Shown: one piece after another, positions 21,296 through 31,972 of the stretch | How positions within the stretch are numbered: the first letter of the stretch is position 1 | Layout of the letters: every line of letters begins with the position of its first letter | NCBI RefSeq assembly: GCF_027942865.1 | Contig: NW_027457366.1 | Location: 253,856-317,855, forward strand | DNA from: Odontesthes bonariensis | Taxonomy: Eukaryota > Chordata > Actinopteri > Atheriniformes > Atherinopsidae | Reading direction: 5' to 3' | DNA length: 64,000 nucleotides | Notes under the pieces: generated by a model | Database searches by the model: none | The model's input: the letters and a program-made list of their open reading frames with translations, nothing else | What the model was told of the DNA's origin: nothing | Made by a program: the position numbers and the translations under genes

Positions 21296-23210
21296 TTACA
21301 TAGATACATCATCACAGGAATATTTATCAGGAGCCTGTCTGTTCAACTGTTGGTACTGGACGTGTGCATAGTTTGTAAGGGCCTTTTCCATGGTATTTTG
21401 TACCATGATCCGAAGGAATGGGATACAACAACCTAAGACAAAAATAATAAACAGGAATGTAACAAAAATGGGAGTTATAAGTTTGAGCAGTAACTGGGTC
21501 CAAGTGCCACTAGTAAACCAAGAAAAAACGTCAGGGTTGGGGCGTGAGTCTTGGGCCATGGCCTGCTTAAGGTTCTGAACCGTGACCAAGGCATCCGAAA
21601 CATTAGTGGAGACCTCATCGGGGATGAAAGTGCAGCAAGCGTCTCCCACCATTGCACAGACGCCGCCTCTCTCTGCAGTAATCAAATCTAGCACCATTCT
21701 ATTTTGCAGAACCATTTGCCTCAAAGCGGAAATCTCGCGGTTCTGACCCAATTCAATATCTATGGAAGCGTTAACAAAAGCCTGGAACCTGTAATCAATA
21801 GTTTCCAGTCTCAAGGCATTTTTGGCCTGGCCCACCCAGGGGAACATGGCTAACATTACTTTGTTGAAGGCGCTATGGTGTTTATACTCCGCAGGGACGT
21901 CGGAGCCGGAAAAAGAGTCATGAGGCTGGAACTGGAGGCTTCTACGTCTCCTGTGGCTACGTGGGCTACGGGCATAGAGGATGTAGGTGTGATCTGACAT
22001 CCGGGCGGGAGCGCACAGTCCTGAGGCGTTTGTTGGGATCTGCGGGTAGACCTTCCACCCACAGAGCCACCAAACGCTGTCCAGGACTGCTGGAAGGGGT
22101 GATGTAGAAAGTGGCACAATAGCCTTACACTTAACCGGGTTGAGGCGACCCAAATCCATACCTGAACCTGAAATATTCACACACAAGGGGTAACACAATG
22201 TGGAATTACATCGGACTAAATTATGGGTGGTTGTCGATGCATGGAGACCAATGGCAGTATTTGTGGCAGACTTCCACAATGCTGGGAACTTAGTGGAATT
22301 CAGCAGACCTTGTGTAGCATTAAGTGCGAGCACAGAGTCTGAGGGTCAAAGGCGCAGCAAAGACACGGGGCTGGCCTACTGAGTGTGGCATGTAGGAGCA
22401 AACAAAACAGTTAGAAACGCTTTCACGTTGGGCCACCAACTTAGCATACCTGTACCATAGATTACTCATGAAGGGGTGGGAGTGTTCTTCATCTGCTTTC
22501 ATCCACTGTCCGTACAAGTCATCAGGATGATCTGTAGGGCTTGGAACATAAATTTCAACCTTTTGTGCCAACATAACGTCCGATCTCTGAGAAAGAAAAG
22601 GGTCACGAGCATCTGCAACTGGAGCTACAGATGGGGAAGTAAAACAGACAGTTATAGGAAACTTGGGATCTTTCGAGACAACGTCAGGTCTGATAAACAA
22701 ATGAAGGCAGCCAGGTTGGTCAGATTTAACAGTCAGTTTCAGTGTGGAAGAAGAGACGTCCCTTTTGACTCCAGTGATGATGTGTCCGACAGTCTTCGCC
22801 GAGGAGGAGAGGGACCAAAGTGGGGTAGTGGCAGAGTGGGACGGGTAACTGGTATGGAGAACCACCTGCTCCCAGCCATTGGGCCAGTGGTTTTGTTCAT
22901 TTGGCGCATGCATATACCAGTCCCATCCCACAAAGGATGCCCCACTTGTGCTGTGGTGTCTGTCGTGGAGGGTGGCAAAAGGTACATGCAGAGTGGCTGA
23001 CACATTGACGTGAGTACAATATATAGGACAGTTACCAGCAGTAGGGCACTCTCCAGATGTGGGAGTGAACATGGGGGCGGTGGGTGCCGGCTGGGCACCC
23101 CGGATACCCGCCCCGATCAGTAAAAGGAGCCACAGCCAATTCATAGCTGGTGAGTAGGTATCAGTAGAGATCTTCGGCGGACAAAGGTTTTGATACCGTC
23201 CGGCTTCCAA
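21296..23210 (-). pseudogene. env: Endogenous retroviral envelope gene (one frameshift)
   Basis: Two overlapping minus-strand frames cover a full-length envelope. The first (23210-22320) holds a signal peptide near 23144 (MNWLWLLLLIGAG) and a surface subunit with a CFVC (CXXC) motif. The second (22333-21296) holds the rest of the surface subunit, a furin site (RRRR), and the transmembrane subunit with a coiled coil, a CX6CC motif, and a membrane anchor near its C-terminus followed by a cytoplasmic tail of about 35 residues. CXXC plus CX6CC marks the covalently linked gamma/epsilon-type envelope. A single frameshift near 22320-22333 splits the gene, so no full protein is made as it stands. The transmembrane subunit itself is open to its stop. 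Confidence 0.88.
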
Positions 23211-23211
23211 C

Positions 23212-25152
23212 CTACTCAGAGTTTAAGAACTGTGTCACCTTTTTGCAGTGGGATTGGTGGATCCAAGTGGTTCTCTCCGTGATCTTTACAGCAGTGGGTG
23301 TGGTCAGCTGCACGGTGTAGGGACCATCCCACTTCGGCAACGCCCAGTGTTTCTTTTTGATGATCTTTACGAGGATCTGGTCACCTGGTTTCAGCTGTAC
23401 CTGTGTGGGATGAGACAGAGGGGACAACGGCAGATCACAAGCATTTTGCACCGATTTTTCATTAAACACTTTACACATCCATGCAGTAAGAGGATCAACT
23501 CCATCTTCTGCCTTTTCTGACCATGGTTCCCCCTCCCACAACGGGAGGAGGAAGGGTCTTCCGTGGACTACTTCAAAGGGGGTTAAGCCCGTACTGTTTG
23601 GTGTAATTCGCATGAACAGTTTGACCAAATGCAGGCACTCAGGCCATGGTTTTTTTGTTTCCATCATGGTTTTCTTTAGTCTGTTTTTTACTGTGCCATT
23701 GGTTCTTTCAACCAGTCCTGCACTCTGGGGGTGGTAGGCACAGTGGTTTTTTAGGTTGATTCCTAAATGTTTTGCCATGTTTTGCACTATGGCATTCACA
23801 AAATGTGCTCCATTGTCACTCCATATGACCCTTGGAATGCCATGATTGGGGACAATGTTTTTGCATATGGCCTTTGCCACAGACAGTGCGTCAGCTGTTT
23901 TGGTTGGTACTATCTCCACCCATTTAGAGAAGGAGTCCACTAGTACCAAGCAAAATTTGTGGGGGCCGCTTCTGGACAGTTCAATGAAATCCATGTGTAT
24001 TATTTCAAATGGGTATGTCCCTTTTGGACATTGGCCCCTCTGGGGTCTCATGTTTCCTTGGGCGTTGTGCTTGCAGCATGTTAGGCAGCTTCTACAAAAA
24101 TTTTTAAAGTAGAGATTTAGTCCTTTGGGTATATGGAATACTTGTTGGGCTATGGTCATCATCCCTCCTATTGAGACATGGGTTTTCCCATGACTCAATT
24201 TAGCGACCATTTGGAACAAGTTTCTGGGTAGGCATGGTAGGCCGTTAACAGTGTAAAGGCCGTCTTCTCTCTGTTCAGCATTGTCCTTGATCCAGTGCTC
24301 TTTTTCAGAGGGGTGTGCTAGTCTTTGCATGTCAGTGAGTACTGAGGTCGGTATGGCATCTTGGCTGGTGGCTTGAGCTGCTAGGATGTTGGAACTTTTT
24401 GCTGCTTTCTTGGCTTCGTCGTCTGCTTTGGCATTTCCTTTGCTTATTCTGTCAGTGGCTTTTGTGTGAGCTGCACATTTACAAACGGACACTTGGTGAG
24501 GAAGTTGAATAGCTTGGATTAGTTGTTTGAGAAGTTCGGCATGTTCCACAGGTTTGCCCGTGGATGTGGTCATGCCTCGTCTTGCCCACTGAGCGGCAAA
24601 GCTATGGAGTGTAGAGAAGGCATATTGGCTGTCCGTGAAGATGGAAACTGTCTCGCCTTCCGAGAGTTTACATGCTTCTGTTAATGCTATAATTTCGGCT
24701 GCTTGGGCTGACAACTTGGAGGGGAGTGCTGCTGACTTCAGCACCTCGGTGTCTGACACCACGGCATATCCAACTTGGTTCTTTCCTTCAGGGGATTTGG
24801 AGGCGGATCCGTCAACGTACACATACTGGCTGTCGGGTATTGGTATGTCCAATAGGTCGGGTCTTGGTTTGCAAGACTCATTTGTTCTTTCCACACATGC
24901 GTGAGGGTCTCCGTCTTCTTCTGTGGGCAGCAAGGTGGCTGGATTCAGTGTATTGCATCTCTGAATTGTCAGGTGTGGTTGGGATAACAGGGTCGTCATA
25001 ATGGAGAGGTGTCTTGCTGGTGACAGGAAGGACATCTTTGTCGTTGTGATCAGCATGTCCACTGCATGTGGTACCTTTAAGGTCAGTGAATGGAATAGGA
25101 CCAGTTCTGCTGATGCTTGCACGGCCAGTGCAGCAGCGCAGACAGCACGCAC
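23212..25152 (-). pseudogene. pol: Retroviral pol remnant: RNase H and integrase
   Basis: A 646-residue open frame on the minus strand. It begins in the connection region, followed by RNase H with its acidic residues ([35 protein letters not shown]). Next is integrase with an HHCC zinc finger (HGKTH, CRSC) and the DD35E catalytic triad ([20 protein letters not shown]), and a C-terminal domain ending close to env. The reverse transcriptase palm and fingers, including the YxDD box, are absent. The frame starts in a different phase from the protease frame it overlaps (25083-25152). The join is therefore an out-of-frame deletion, and the element cannot replicate alone. Confidence 0.9.
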
Positions 25153-25949
25153 ACAGAGACGTGAGCCACCTCTCCCAGTTCCTGGATACGCATCTTTTCG
25201 GTCTCCGGGGTGAGTTTGACTGTCACCACTGCGTCTCCTTCTTCTGTCGAGTATAGGTGTTGCAGCACCACTTTCTGGGTGCCCAAGACTTGGAATTGCC
25301 TATCATATTCGGCATTTGGCTTCCCATCGAACATGAGGGTGACGTGCAATGGCCAGCGTGTTTGTCTTTGTCCTCTGGACATCTTGGCTTGGTCTCGGAG
25401 ATCTTTTACTACGGACCTGGGTCCTTCCTCCACGAGGTCCAGGGAGTAGAACGTTTTGGGGATCCCTTGTGCTTGATGGACGTTAACCTCTATGTCTTCA
25501 CATTCCACCGCATGTACGCTCTCATGTTTTACAGGCTGCATTCCTTTGCTGGTAGGAACTAAGGCAAGCCTCAGTTTGTAGAGCAAGTCACGTCCCAGCA
25601 GGTTGACGGGACACTTTGGGCTCAGCACAAACTCGGCTTGGTGCTGGTTCTGGTCTTCATCTTGGATCATAACTTTTTTGGAGAACCTTAGTAGTTCTAT
25701 CTGTCCTCCAGCTGCCACCACTGTGATCCACTTCAGTCCTGGGGTCACTCCTGGTATTTTGTCCCTCAGGACTGATTTGTCTGCTCCGGTGTCACAAAGA
25801 AACTTTACTTGCTGTCCTCCAATCTTCAGGTAATAGTAGGGTTTCTCTTCTTCTTTCATGCTTAGGGAAAATATCTGTGTTAAGTCCAATACTTCGGTCA
25901 TTTCAGGTGATTCACGGTCGTCTGATGGCAGGTCTTGAGTTGGTTGGCG
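25083..25949 (-). CDS. pro: Retroviral protease region
   Basis: The minus-strand frame continues directly from gag after a single TGA (25950-25952). It carries a retropepsin active site [10 protein letters not shown], a flap region, and the LLGRDLL motif near the end of the domain. About 140 further residues form the linker toward reverse transcriptase, which is missing. The first ATG in the frame is at 25901, but in a retrovirus of this layout the protease is made by read-through of the gag stop rather than from its own start. The frame ends at 25083 after crossing the deletion join. Confidence 0.85.
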   Translation of the reverse strand, partial: RQPTQDLPSDDRESPEMTEVLDLTQIFSLSMKEEEKPYYYLKIGGQQVKFLCDTGADKSVLRDKIPGVTPGLKWITVVAAGGQIELLRFSKKVMIQDEDQNQHQAEFVLSPKCPVNLLGRDLLYKLRLALVPTSKGMQPVKHESVHAVECEDIEVNVHQAQGIPKTFYSLDLVEEGPRSVVKDLRDQAKMSRGQRQTRWPLHVTLMFDGKPNAEYDRQFQVLGTQKVVLQHLYSTEEGDAVVTVKLTPETEKMRIQELGEVAHVSVCVLSALLHWPCKHQQNWSYSIH

Positions 25950-27533
25950 TCAGGTTTCATATTGATCGTCCTGTTGGTATCCGGGGTTATAGGGAAATGG
26001 TCTCTTCCTCTCTATCGGGGGGTCCGGGCAGTCTCTGGCGAAGTGTCCAGGTTTGTCACAGTTGTAGCAACGGTCATGCTTTGGTTTTAAACCTGGTCTC
26101 TGTCTCCCTGATTGGGGTCTTCTTCCTCTGCCCCTCCCTCTGAAACCACCTTGGTAATAAGTTCCAGCTGACTGGGATGCACCGGGAAGGGCTGCCAGAG
26201 CTTTGGCTAGGGCGTGTACTTGCACTGTAGGGGACTTCTTCCGGTTGGAGACTTCCTGTGCGTGGACCGCCCATTCCATTAATTCATCCAGAGTCTGGGT
26301 TCTGTGAGTCACGCAGTGTTTTTTAATGAAGCCTGAGATTTCTGGCCTGAAATTAGACATCAGGTATTGTTTTAACTGGCTTCGGTAAGGCCCTTCCGGG
26401 AGACCGCTGTTTTGGTTGAAAACATCTTGAAGTCTGGCTTTGAACACATGGACGTCTTCCCCTGGACTTTGGCGGGTGCTTTGGATCTGCCCATAATCAG
26501 GCCTTCGGGTCCAAATTCGGGTGACGTTCTCGGTCACTGCTGTCACTTGATGCCTTAGTTCAAGTGCTTCTTCTGGCCAGTAATCTCCATTTGCATTTTT
26601 TGGATTGAATGCTCCTCTGACCCTGGCCCAGTTGTGTCCGAGGCAACACTTCAGTGCCTTTTCGGTCTCGAATCCATTTAGATGGTATGACTCTCTTAAC
26701 TGGATGAAATTTTGTGCCCATAATGCAGATGTTTTTACGGGGTCCCCTAGCCCTTTACATGCCTCATTGCTTTCTGTCTCCGTCCAGGGTCTGAAAACTC
26801 TGATTGTCCTGTTTTGGTCCCCATCCTAGTTGTAATGTGGGTTTGCCACCTCCATCATAGGATATACTTGTGCGTTCACAGCTGCTGGTGGCACTTGAAA
26901 TTGTGCCAGTGAGGGGTAAATTCCCCCAGTTGTTTTCTGGGGTGCTTCCAGTGCGGCACAGACTGTGGCGTTGTCTGGTGACATGTTGTAGTGAGGCGCT
27001 AGTCCTCTTGGGCCTTTGTTTCCCCTGGTGCCGTAAGCCACAGGGGTGCTGTGACTATTTCCTTTTTCTGTGTAGGCGAGCGGGCTGTCCTCTCCTCCTT
27101 CTTCTTCTTGTGCTGCAGCTTCGGCAGCTGGAACAGGGTGAGGAGGAGGAGGAGGAGGAAGCTGCACTGCAGCTGGTCGGCGCGTGCACATGGTGGTTTC
27201 CTCATCGGGCTGCACTTTCAGTGCAGCGAGGGTGCATTACTTTTCCTCTTTCAGTCTCCTTTTCTCCTCGATTTCTTTTTCTCTTTTTCCAGCTTGACGA
27301 ATCCATCTCTTTTTCCACCTTTTCTCTTGCTTTCCCACTCTTTGTCCTTTCCTTCACTTCCAACTTTCTCAATATCTCCTTCTGTGGCGTTGTCCGAAGG
27401 CGTCCGTCGTACTCGTATTTTTTCATCCATTCTTTAACGTAGATAACGGACCCAGGGAAAAGGTGGTGCATGAACTGCACGTCGCGTGGGACTTCTTTAC
27501 TTTGTCCGTGACCCTTCCTTTTAAAATAGACTA
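25950..27533 (-). pseudogene. gag: Retroviral gag, 5'-truncated, with a stop and a frameshift
   Basis: Three open stretches make up gag. A basic N-terminal part (27480-27202, continuing open upstream to 27533) is matrix-like and Lys/Glu-rich. A second part (27215-26829), with PPPPPP stretches, ends at an in-frame TAG (26826-26828). The capsid and nucleocapsid follow in the same frame (26825-25953), with one CCHC zinc knuckle (CYNCDKPGHFARDC) in an Arg/Gly-rich context. A frameshift lies near 27202-27215. The gene is cut by a MITE at 27534, and the leader, primer-binding site and 5' LTR are not seen beyond it. Gag ends with TGA, and protease follows in the same frame. Confidence 0.85.
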
Positions 27534-28083
27534 AGGCTGTGTTCGAAACCGCCTACTTTTCCTACTATTCCTACTAGTCATACTTTTTTAAGTTCCCGGA
27601 TGTACACTAGATGCATACTAGATTCCCCGAAATGTTGAGTATTCATCATGAGGTTACTTGTCACACTCAAACTACCCAAGATGCAACGTAACGTGACGTC
27701 GTCCATCGCCATTTGAACGGTCAAATTCAGTTAACGGGACGAGAGCAGTCAAAACGGCGAAACCGGAAGTGCGTTGCTCACTGCGGCTAGCTTTACTAGC
27801 GGCGAATTCGTGGGAACAAAATTGTAAATAGCCGGTATTTTGTCAGATTTTCAACACCTTGGGGGTCTAAACGACTACTTTCTCGCCTGAAAATGTTTCA
27901 AATGTTGCTAAAGTTATATATTTACAGAGTTTATAGCTTAAGCGAAATCAGCTTTTCAGGCCGGCTGATGTCGGCTCGGGCAGGAGTGAAGTGCACTGTG
28001 TGTAAACGCTCTGCATACTGTCAGATAGATGAGTATGCCGTTTTCAAGTATGTAGTATGTAGTAGGCGGTTTCAAACACAGCC
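27534..28083. mobile_element. hAT-type MITE inserted next to gag
   Basis: The left end AGGCTGTGTTCGAAACCGCC mirrors the right end GGCGGTTTCAAACACAGCC with one or two mismatches. It is flanked by ATAGACTA and ATAGACAT, an imperfect 8-bp target duplication as expected for hAT. The interior block at 27600-27700 (GCATACTAGATTCCCCGAAA onward) is also found in the 6178-bp units (for example 50997-51085). Confidence 0.8.
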
Positions 28084-28929
28084 ATAGACATAATATACGT
28101 TGCTGAGCGGGAGACTGAATGTTGCTACTGCGCATGCACACTTCTTCTTCTTTGAATGCGCATTGGGAGTGAGACTGTGTTCCTACATATTGTTGAGTGA
28201 GCTTCACTCTAAATAAAGTCATCTTCACTCTAAACACTAAGTTTTTTGCCTTTTTTACCATGCAACTAACTGTTACTTCATAAAAATCAGTCATAAGTCC
28301 ATGTTGTAATTAACCTAGTGAAGTTAACGAATGTATGTATGTCAGGGCAGCTATTGGATTTTACAGTGAAGATGTATTGTATATAGATAATCCATAAGCC
28401 TCGTCAAGCGGTGAAGTTGTAAAGCAATGAGATGAAAAAAGTGATCAGAGCTTCATCCTCTGTGGCTGGTTGACTGTTAGAACTTCCAGCAGCCTCTAAC
28501 TCCCACAGCTTAAACCACAGCTGTCCCTCACAGGGTAGATGTCTCAGATGATGTTCTGAATGGGGTGGTTTATATAATCAATATGTAAAAGTGTTTGTGT
28601 AATGGACTATATTCCCTGAACATAGCTGGGGAAATGTTGCATCAGATTCACTTTCTTAGGGAGATCAACACAACAGTATACACACCAGCAGGCACTATTT
28701 ATAACGCTCTCGTGCTCTCTCCTTCACAGTGACGGTGCAGCTGTCAACAAAACACGGCTCAAGATTACCTTCCGTCTGACAAATCCATGTTAATCACATC
28801 AGTTTTATCAACAGCGACAATTCTTTGCAATTGTTACAAAATTACAGTTCCATTTACTTCAACACAGACACAGACACGGAAACCAGGAAGTTAACCAGAT
28901 TGGGCTGCTGCTGATTGGTTGGCACACAC
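28084..28929. other. Intergenic DNA
   Basis: No gene is seen. I looked for the missing 5' LTR and gag leader here and did not find them. Confidence 0.4.
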
Positions 28930-29026
28930 TGCCCTGAACACATCCGATCTCAGAAGCCAAGCAGGGTCGGGCCTGGTTAGTACTTGGATGGGAGACCGCT
29001 TGGGAATACCAGGTGCTGTAAGCTTT
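28930..29026 (+). pseudogene. 5S rRNA pseudogene, truncated
   Basis: It matches 5S rRNA from GCCCTGAACAC to GCTGTAAGC but lacks the first 15 bases and has an internal loss of about 10 bases in the GATCTCGTCCGATCTCG part. The internal control region (AGCAGGGTCGGGCCTGG, GGATGGGAGACC) is largely kept. The sequence before it (TTGGGCTGCTGCTGATTGG) equals spacer found beside the complete genes. Confidence 0.85.
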
Positions 29027-29089
29027 TTTCTCTTCTCTCTGCGGCCTGCATGTAACATCTGACCATCACCGTGTGCCACACAGACACCA

Positions 29090-29441
29090 GGAAGTTAACC
29101 AGCTTGGGCTGCTGCTGATTGGTTGGCACACACCTCTGTTTCTGTTTGGCTCTCAGTCTCCATGTTGCTGATCCTGGATCTGCTGAGATGTCCCAGGCCA
29201 TTGTTGGCTTTGATCCTCATACATTTAACTTTGTCCTGAGAAAGGACAAGTTCCAAAAAGTCAAACAGGGACTACTTTTGCATTTGACATAGCCAAACTG
29301 CATGCGCCTGGAGAAGCCAAAAGGCTTACAGCACCTGGTATTCCCAGGCGGTCTCCCATCCAAGTACTAACCAGGCCCGACTCGGCTTGGCTTCTGAGAT
29401 CGGACGAGATCAGGCGTGTTCAGGGTGGTGTGGCCGTAAGC
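29090..29441. repeat. Left arm of the 5S inverted duplication
   Basis: The spacer (29090-29322) plus a minus-strand 5S gene is mirrored by 29796-30132. Spacer blocks such as CAACATGGAG, GGATCAAAGCCAACAATGGC and AAGTAGTCCCTGTTTGAC match in reverse complement with few differences. Confidence 0.85.
29323..29441 (-). rRNA. 5S ribosomal RNA gene, minus strand
   Basis: A full-length 119-nt 5S sequence, GCTTACGGCC to GTGCTGTAAGCC, on the minus strand. The A box, intermediate element and C box that bind TFIIIA are present. It differs from the plus-strand copy around the AAGCCGAGTCGGGCC segment, which changes helix pairs and suggests a variant or decaying copy. 5S rRNA is part of the large ribosomal subunit and is transcribed by RNA polymerase III. 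A T run for termination is weak here. Confidence 0.9.
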
Positions 29442-29795
29442 CAGCAATGGTATCACAAACCAGCTTTTTATAGATTCTGAAACAGACTCTGTTATTGTAT
29501 TCCGACTTCTAAAATAGAACTATACTGTTTAGAGAAGACGCAGTTTATGAGCATATCGTGGGATTGAGCTTCCCTGGTTTCTCTATATGACAACGGACAC
29601 AAAACTACACACAGGGAACAGAGGAGCTTGACAGACAGTTATCTGAGAGTCCCATTTTCAGCTGCAGAGAACAATCACATCAGGGAAGTCAACGTGCAGG
29701 CTCAACAGCAGCCTCTCAAGCCAGCTCTCTGGTAAAAATAGGGGAAACGTATGGTTCCAGCACCTATATAACATATATTTGTCACAGGGACTGTG

Positions 29796-29914
29796 GCTTA
29801 CGGCCACACCGCCCTGAACACGCCCGATCTCGTCCGATCTCGGAAGCCAAGCAGGGTCGGGCCTGGTTAGTACTTGGATGGGAGACCGACTGGGAATACC
29901 AGGTGCTGTAAGCC
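29796..29914 (+). rRNA. 5S ribosomal RNA gene, plus strand
   Basis: A full-length 5S gene of 119 nt with the normal vertebrate consensus (GATCTCGGAAGCCAAGCAGG, GGATGGGAGACC), followed by CTTTTGG as a short terminator. It is the best of the three copies and points away from the minus-strand copy, 354 bases apart. Confidence 0.93.
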
Positions 29915-30132
29915 TTTTGGCTTCTCCAGGCGCATGCAGTTTGGCTACGTCAAATGCAAAAGTAGTCCCTGTTTGACTTTTTGGAACTTGTCCTTTCTCA
30001 GGACAAAGTTAAATGTATGAGGATCAAAGCCAACAATGGCCTGGGACATCTCAGCAGATCCAGGATCAGCAACATGGAGCCAAAACCAAACAGAGGTGTG
30101 TGCCAACCAATCAGCAGCAGCCCAAGCTGTGT
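29915..30132. repeat. Right arm spacer of the 5S inverted duplication
   Basis: Reverse complement of 29090-29322. The similarity stops at about 30132 where zinc-finger-like sequence begins. Confidence 0.85.
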
Positions 30133-30235
30133 TAATACGTTGGTGTGTCTTTAGATGAGGTAATTGAGTAAAAGCTGCCCCACACTGATCACAGCTTTAT
30201 GGTTTCTCTCCTGTGTGAAGCCTCTGATGATTAAT
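30133..30235 (-). pseudogene. C2H2 zinc-finger fragment
   Basis: A minus-strand frame reads HQRLHTGEKP, a stop, then SCDQCGAAFTQLPHLKTHQR. This is one C2H2 finger with its linker. A TAA replaces the aromatic codon after the linker. It is a fragment of a Krueppel-type zinc-finger gene abutting the 5S repeat. Confidence 0.75.
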
Positions 30236-30245
30236 TCCTCTTTGA

Positions 30246-30933
30246 TTTTTGAATTCTTAGCGCTTCCAAATTAACGAACCATTTCTGACCAAACGATCCA
30301 TTCCTTGATACATCAAAACGAATAGATCTCACAACTGAAGCTTGTTGGATTTTCTCAGTGTTTTTCAGAGTGGTTGAATGTATCAAGTAGAGTCTTGCGT
30401 TCGATCAGTGAGACATGGAAAATCTGTAGTGTTTTTAATGGATTTGCAGATTCTTTTTTCTTTCCGATTTTAAACAAATTTGAATTTGCACATTAGTTGG
30501 TTTGTCTTTATAAGATGATCATTAAAGCCTCTCACCAGAAGAGCACCTAAAAGATTTCTGAGGAGTGCGGACATCAATCCCTCCACATTTTGCCTGGAAA
30601 GCAAGCCCTTTATAATTTGACATAGTTTGTCTTCCATATTTGGGTATATTCTGAAGAGATTGTAATAACCCCAACCTTAAATTTGACTTATCCTAAGTGC
30701 AACTGCTTTTCTTTCGCCCAATTTTAAATCAAACAACCTCAAACATCCCTACATGGTACCACATTTAGATAATAATGATTCTATTTTTGTGAAAGGAGGA
30801 TAAATTCATATCCTCTGCACACGAGGCCATTGTATCTAATGAGGCTCCAATTTTGAGATAAAAATTATACCAGCTGTAGTGTAAGACAGAATTTTTTATG
30901 GTCAAACTTACAATAGAGAGGACGAGGTGGCCG
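30246..30933. repeat. tRNA-Ser 5' flank, copy 1
   Basis: About 690 bases duplicated at 43402-44062. The last 13 bases (30921-30933, GACGAGGTGGCCG) are the start of a tRNA-Ser, after which the sequence diverges. It appears to be a tRNA-gene flank copied with the gene. Confidence 0.8.
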
Positions 30934-31740
30934 TACCCGCCAGTTTCTGGACTGTCTCTGAGGTCCGAACATATCCTAACGTTTTCCGAACACATTGCTA
31001 CATTTCCTAACAGGTCCTAACCAAGGTCCTAACACATCAAAGAGTTTCAAACGAGGTCCTAACACAATTCCGAACAACTCCTAACAAATCCTAACAAAGT
31101 CACGTGATGTAGAAGGCGGGGTTATCTTTTTATAATATCGGCCATGTTTTTTCATCGCACCGCTTAACACCAGAGCAGTAAGTGTAATTAAAGGTTGGAA
31201 AACTTTGTTAATACTCATAAAAGCAACGCCATGTCAAAGCCGAATGTTAAACCGTGTAACAAAACAATATAAGGTGTAATCTTACCATCCTGTTAGCGCG
31301 TAATTCAACTTGTATTTCAACTTTCTTGTTACGTAGCTGTTTTGCTAACGGAGCTTCTGCCTGTAATAACGTCGCTGTACACATAGCGCTGTGTGGCGAT
31401 GGTGGGGATAATGGTGATATGACAGAATCAGAAGACCAATAGTAACTTATTTGTTTGTTTATTTGCTCTATAAATGCTGCCGATTTCTAGGGGAAAGCCT
31501 TAAGATGTGAAAGAATGGTGCCAAGTTTCATTGTCCTTCAGTGGAACAGTAATTTATCGGCAATCTATGGTGGTTTCTCTTCTCCGTTAATGGAGTCTGG
31601 TTATGTGTTTGAGCAGAGCAGACAGATGTGTCCAGATGTTTTGAACATGCTTAATAATAATTATTATTTCATTATATAGCACATTTTAAAACATACATTT
31701 ACAAAGTGCTTCACAACAATAATAAAACAGTAATGCAAAA
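30934..31740. other. Intergenic DNA with TCCTAAC words
   Basis: Between 30960 and 31100 the word TCCTAAC or TCCGAAC recurs about ten times at irregular spacing. No gene is seen in the rest. Confidence 0.45.
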
Positions 31741-31751
31741 CATGCCTTTAT

Positions 31752-31900
31752 ACATACATACATACATACTATATATTCATTCATACATACATACATACAT
31801 ACGTACATACATACATACATACGTACATACATACATACATACGTACATACATACATACATACATACATACATACATACATCCTGTATATACATACATACA
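31752..31900. repeat. CATA tetranucleotide microsatellite
   Basis: Long (CATA)n array with interspersed CGTA variants. It accounts for the Tyr/Thr/His-rich ORFs on both strands. Confidence 0.9.
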
Positions 31901-31972
31901 TGTATAATTTCCTCCACTCTGTCTGTACACATAGCCTAGCTTTACTTTAACCTGTTTTATTAATGTTTGCAG

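Noticed and set aside
22476-23000. 174-residue plus-strand ORF opposite env
   Set aside because: Shadow of the retroviral envelope frame on the other strand.
26870-27442. 190-residue plus-strand ORF rich in Leu and Phe
   Set aside because: Antisense of gag; its composition mirrors the Lys/Glu-rich matrix coding strand.
31686-31939. Tyr/Cys/Val- and His/Thr-rich ORFs
   Set aside because: They are translations of a CATA microsatellite.
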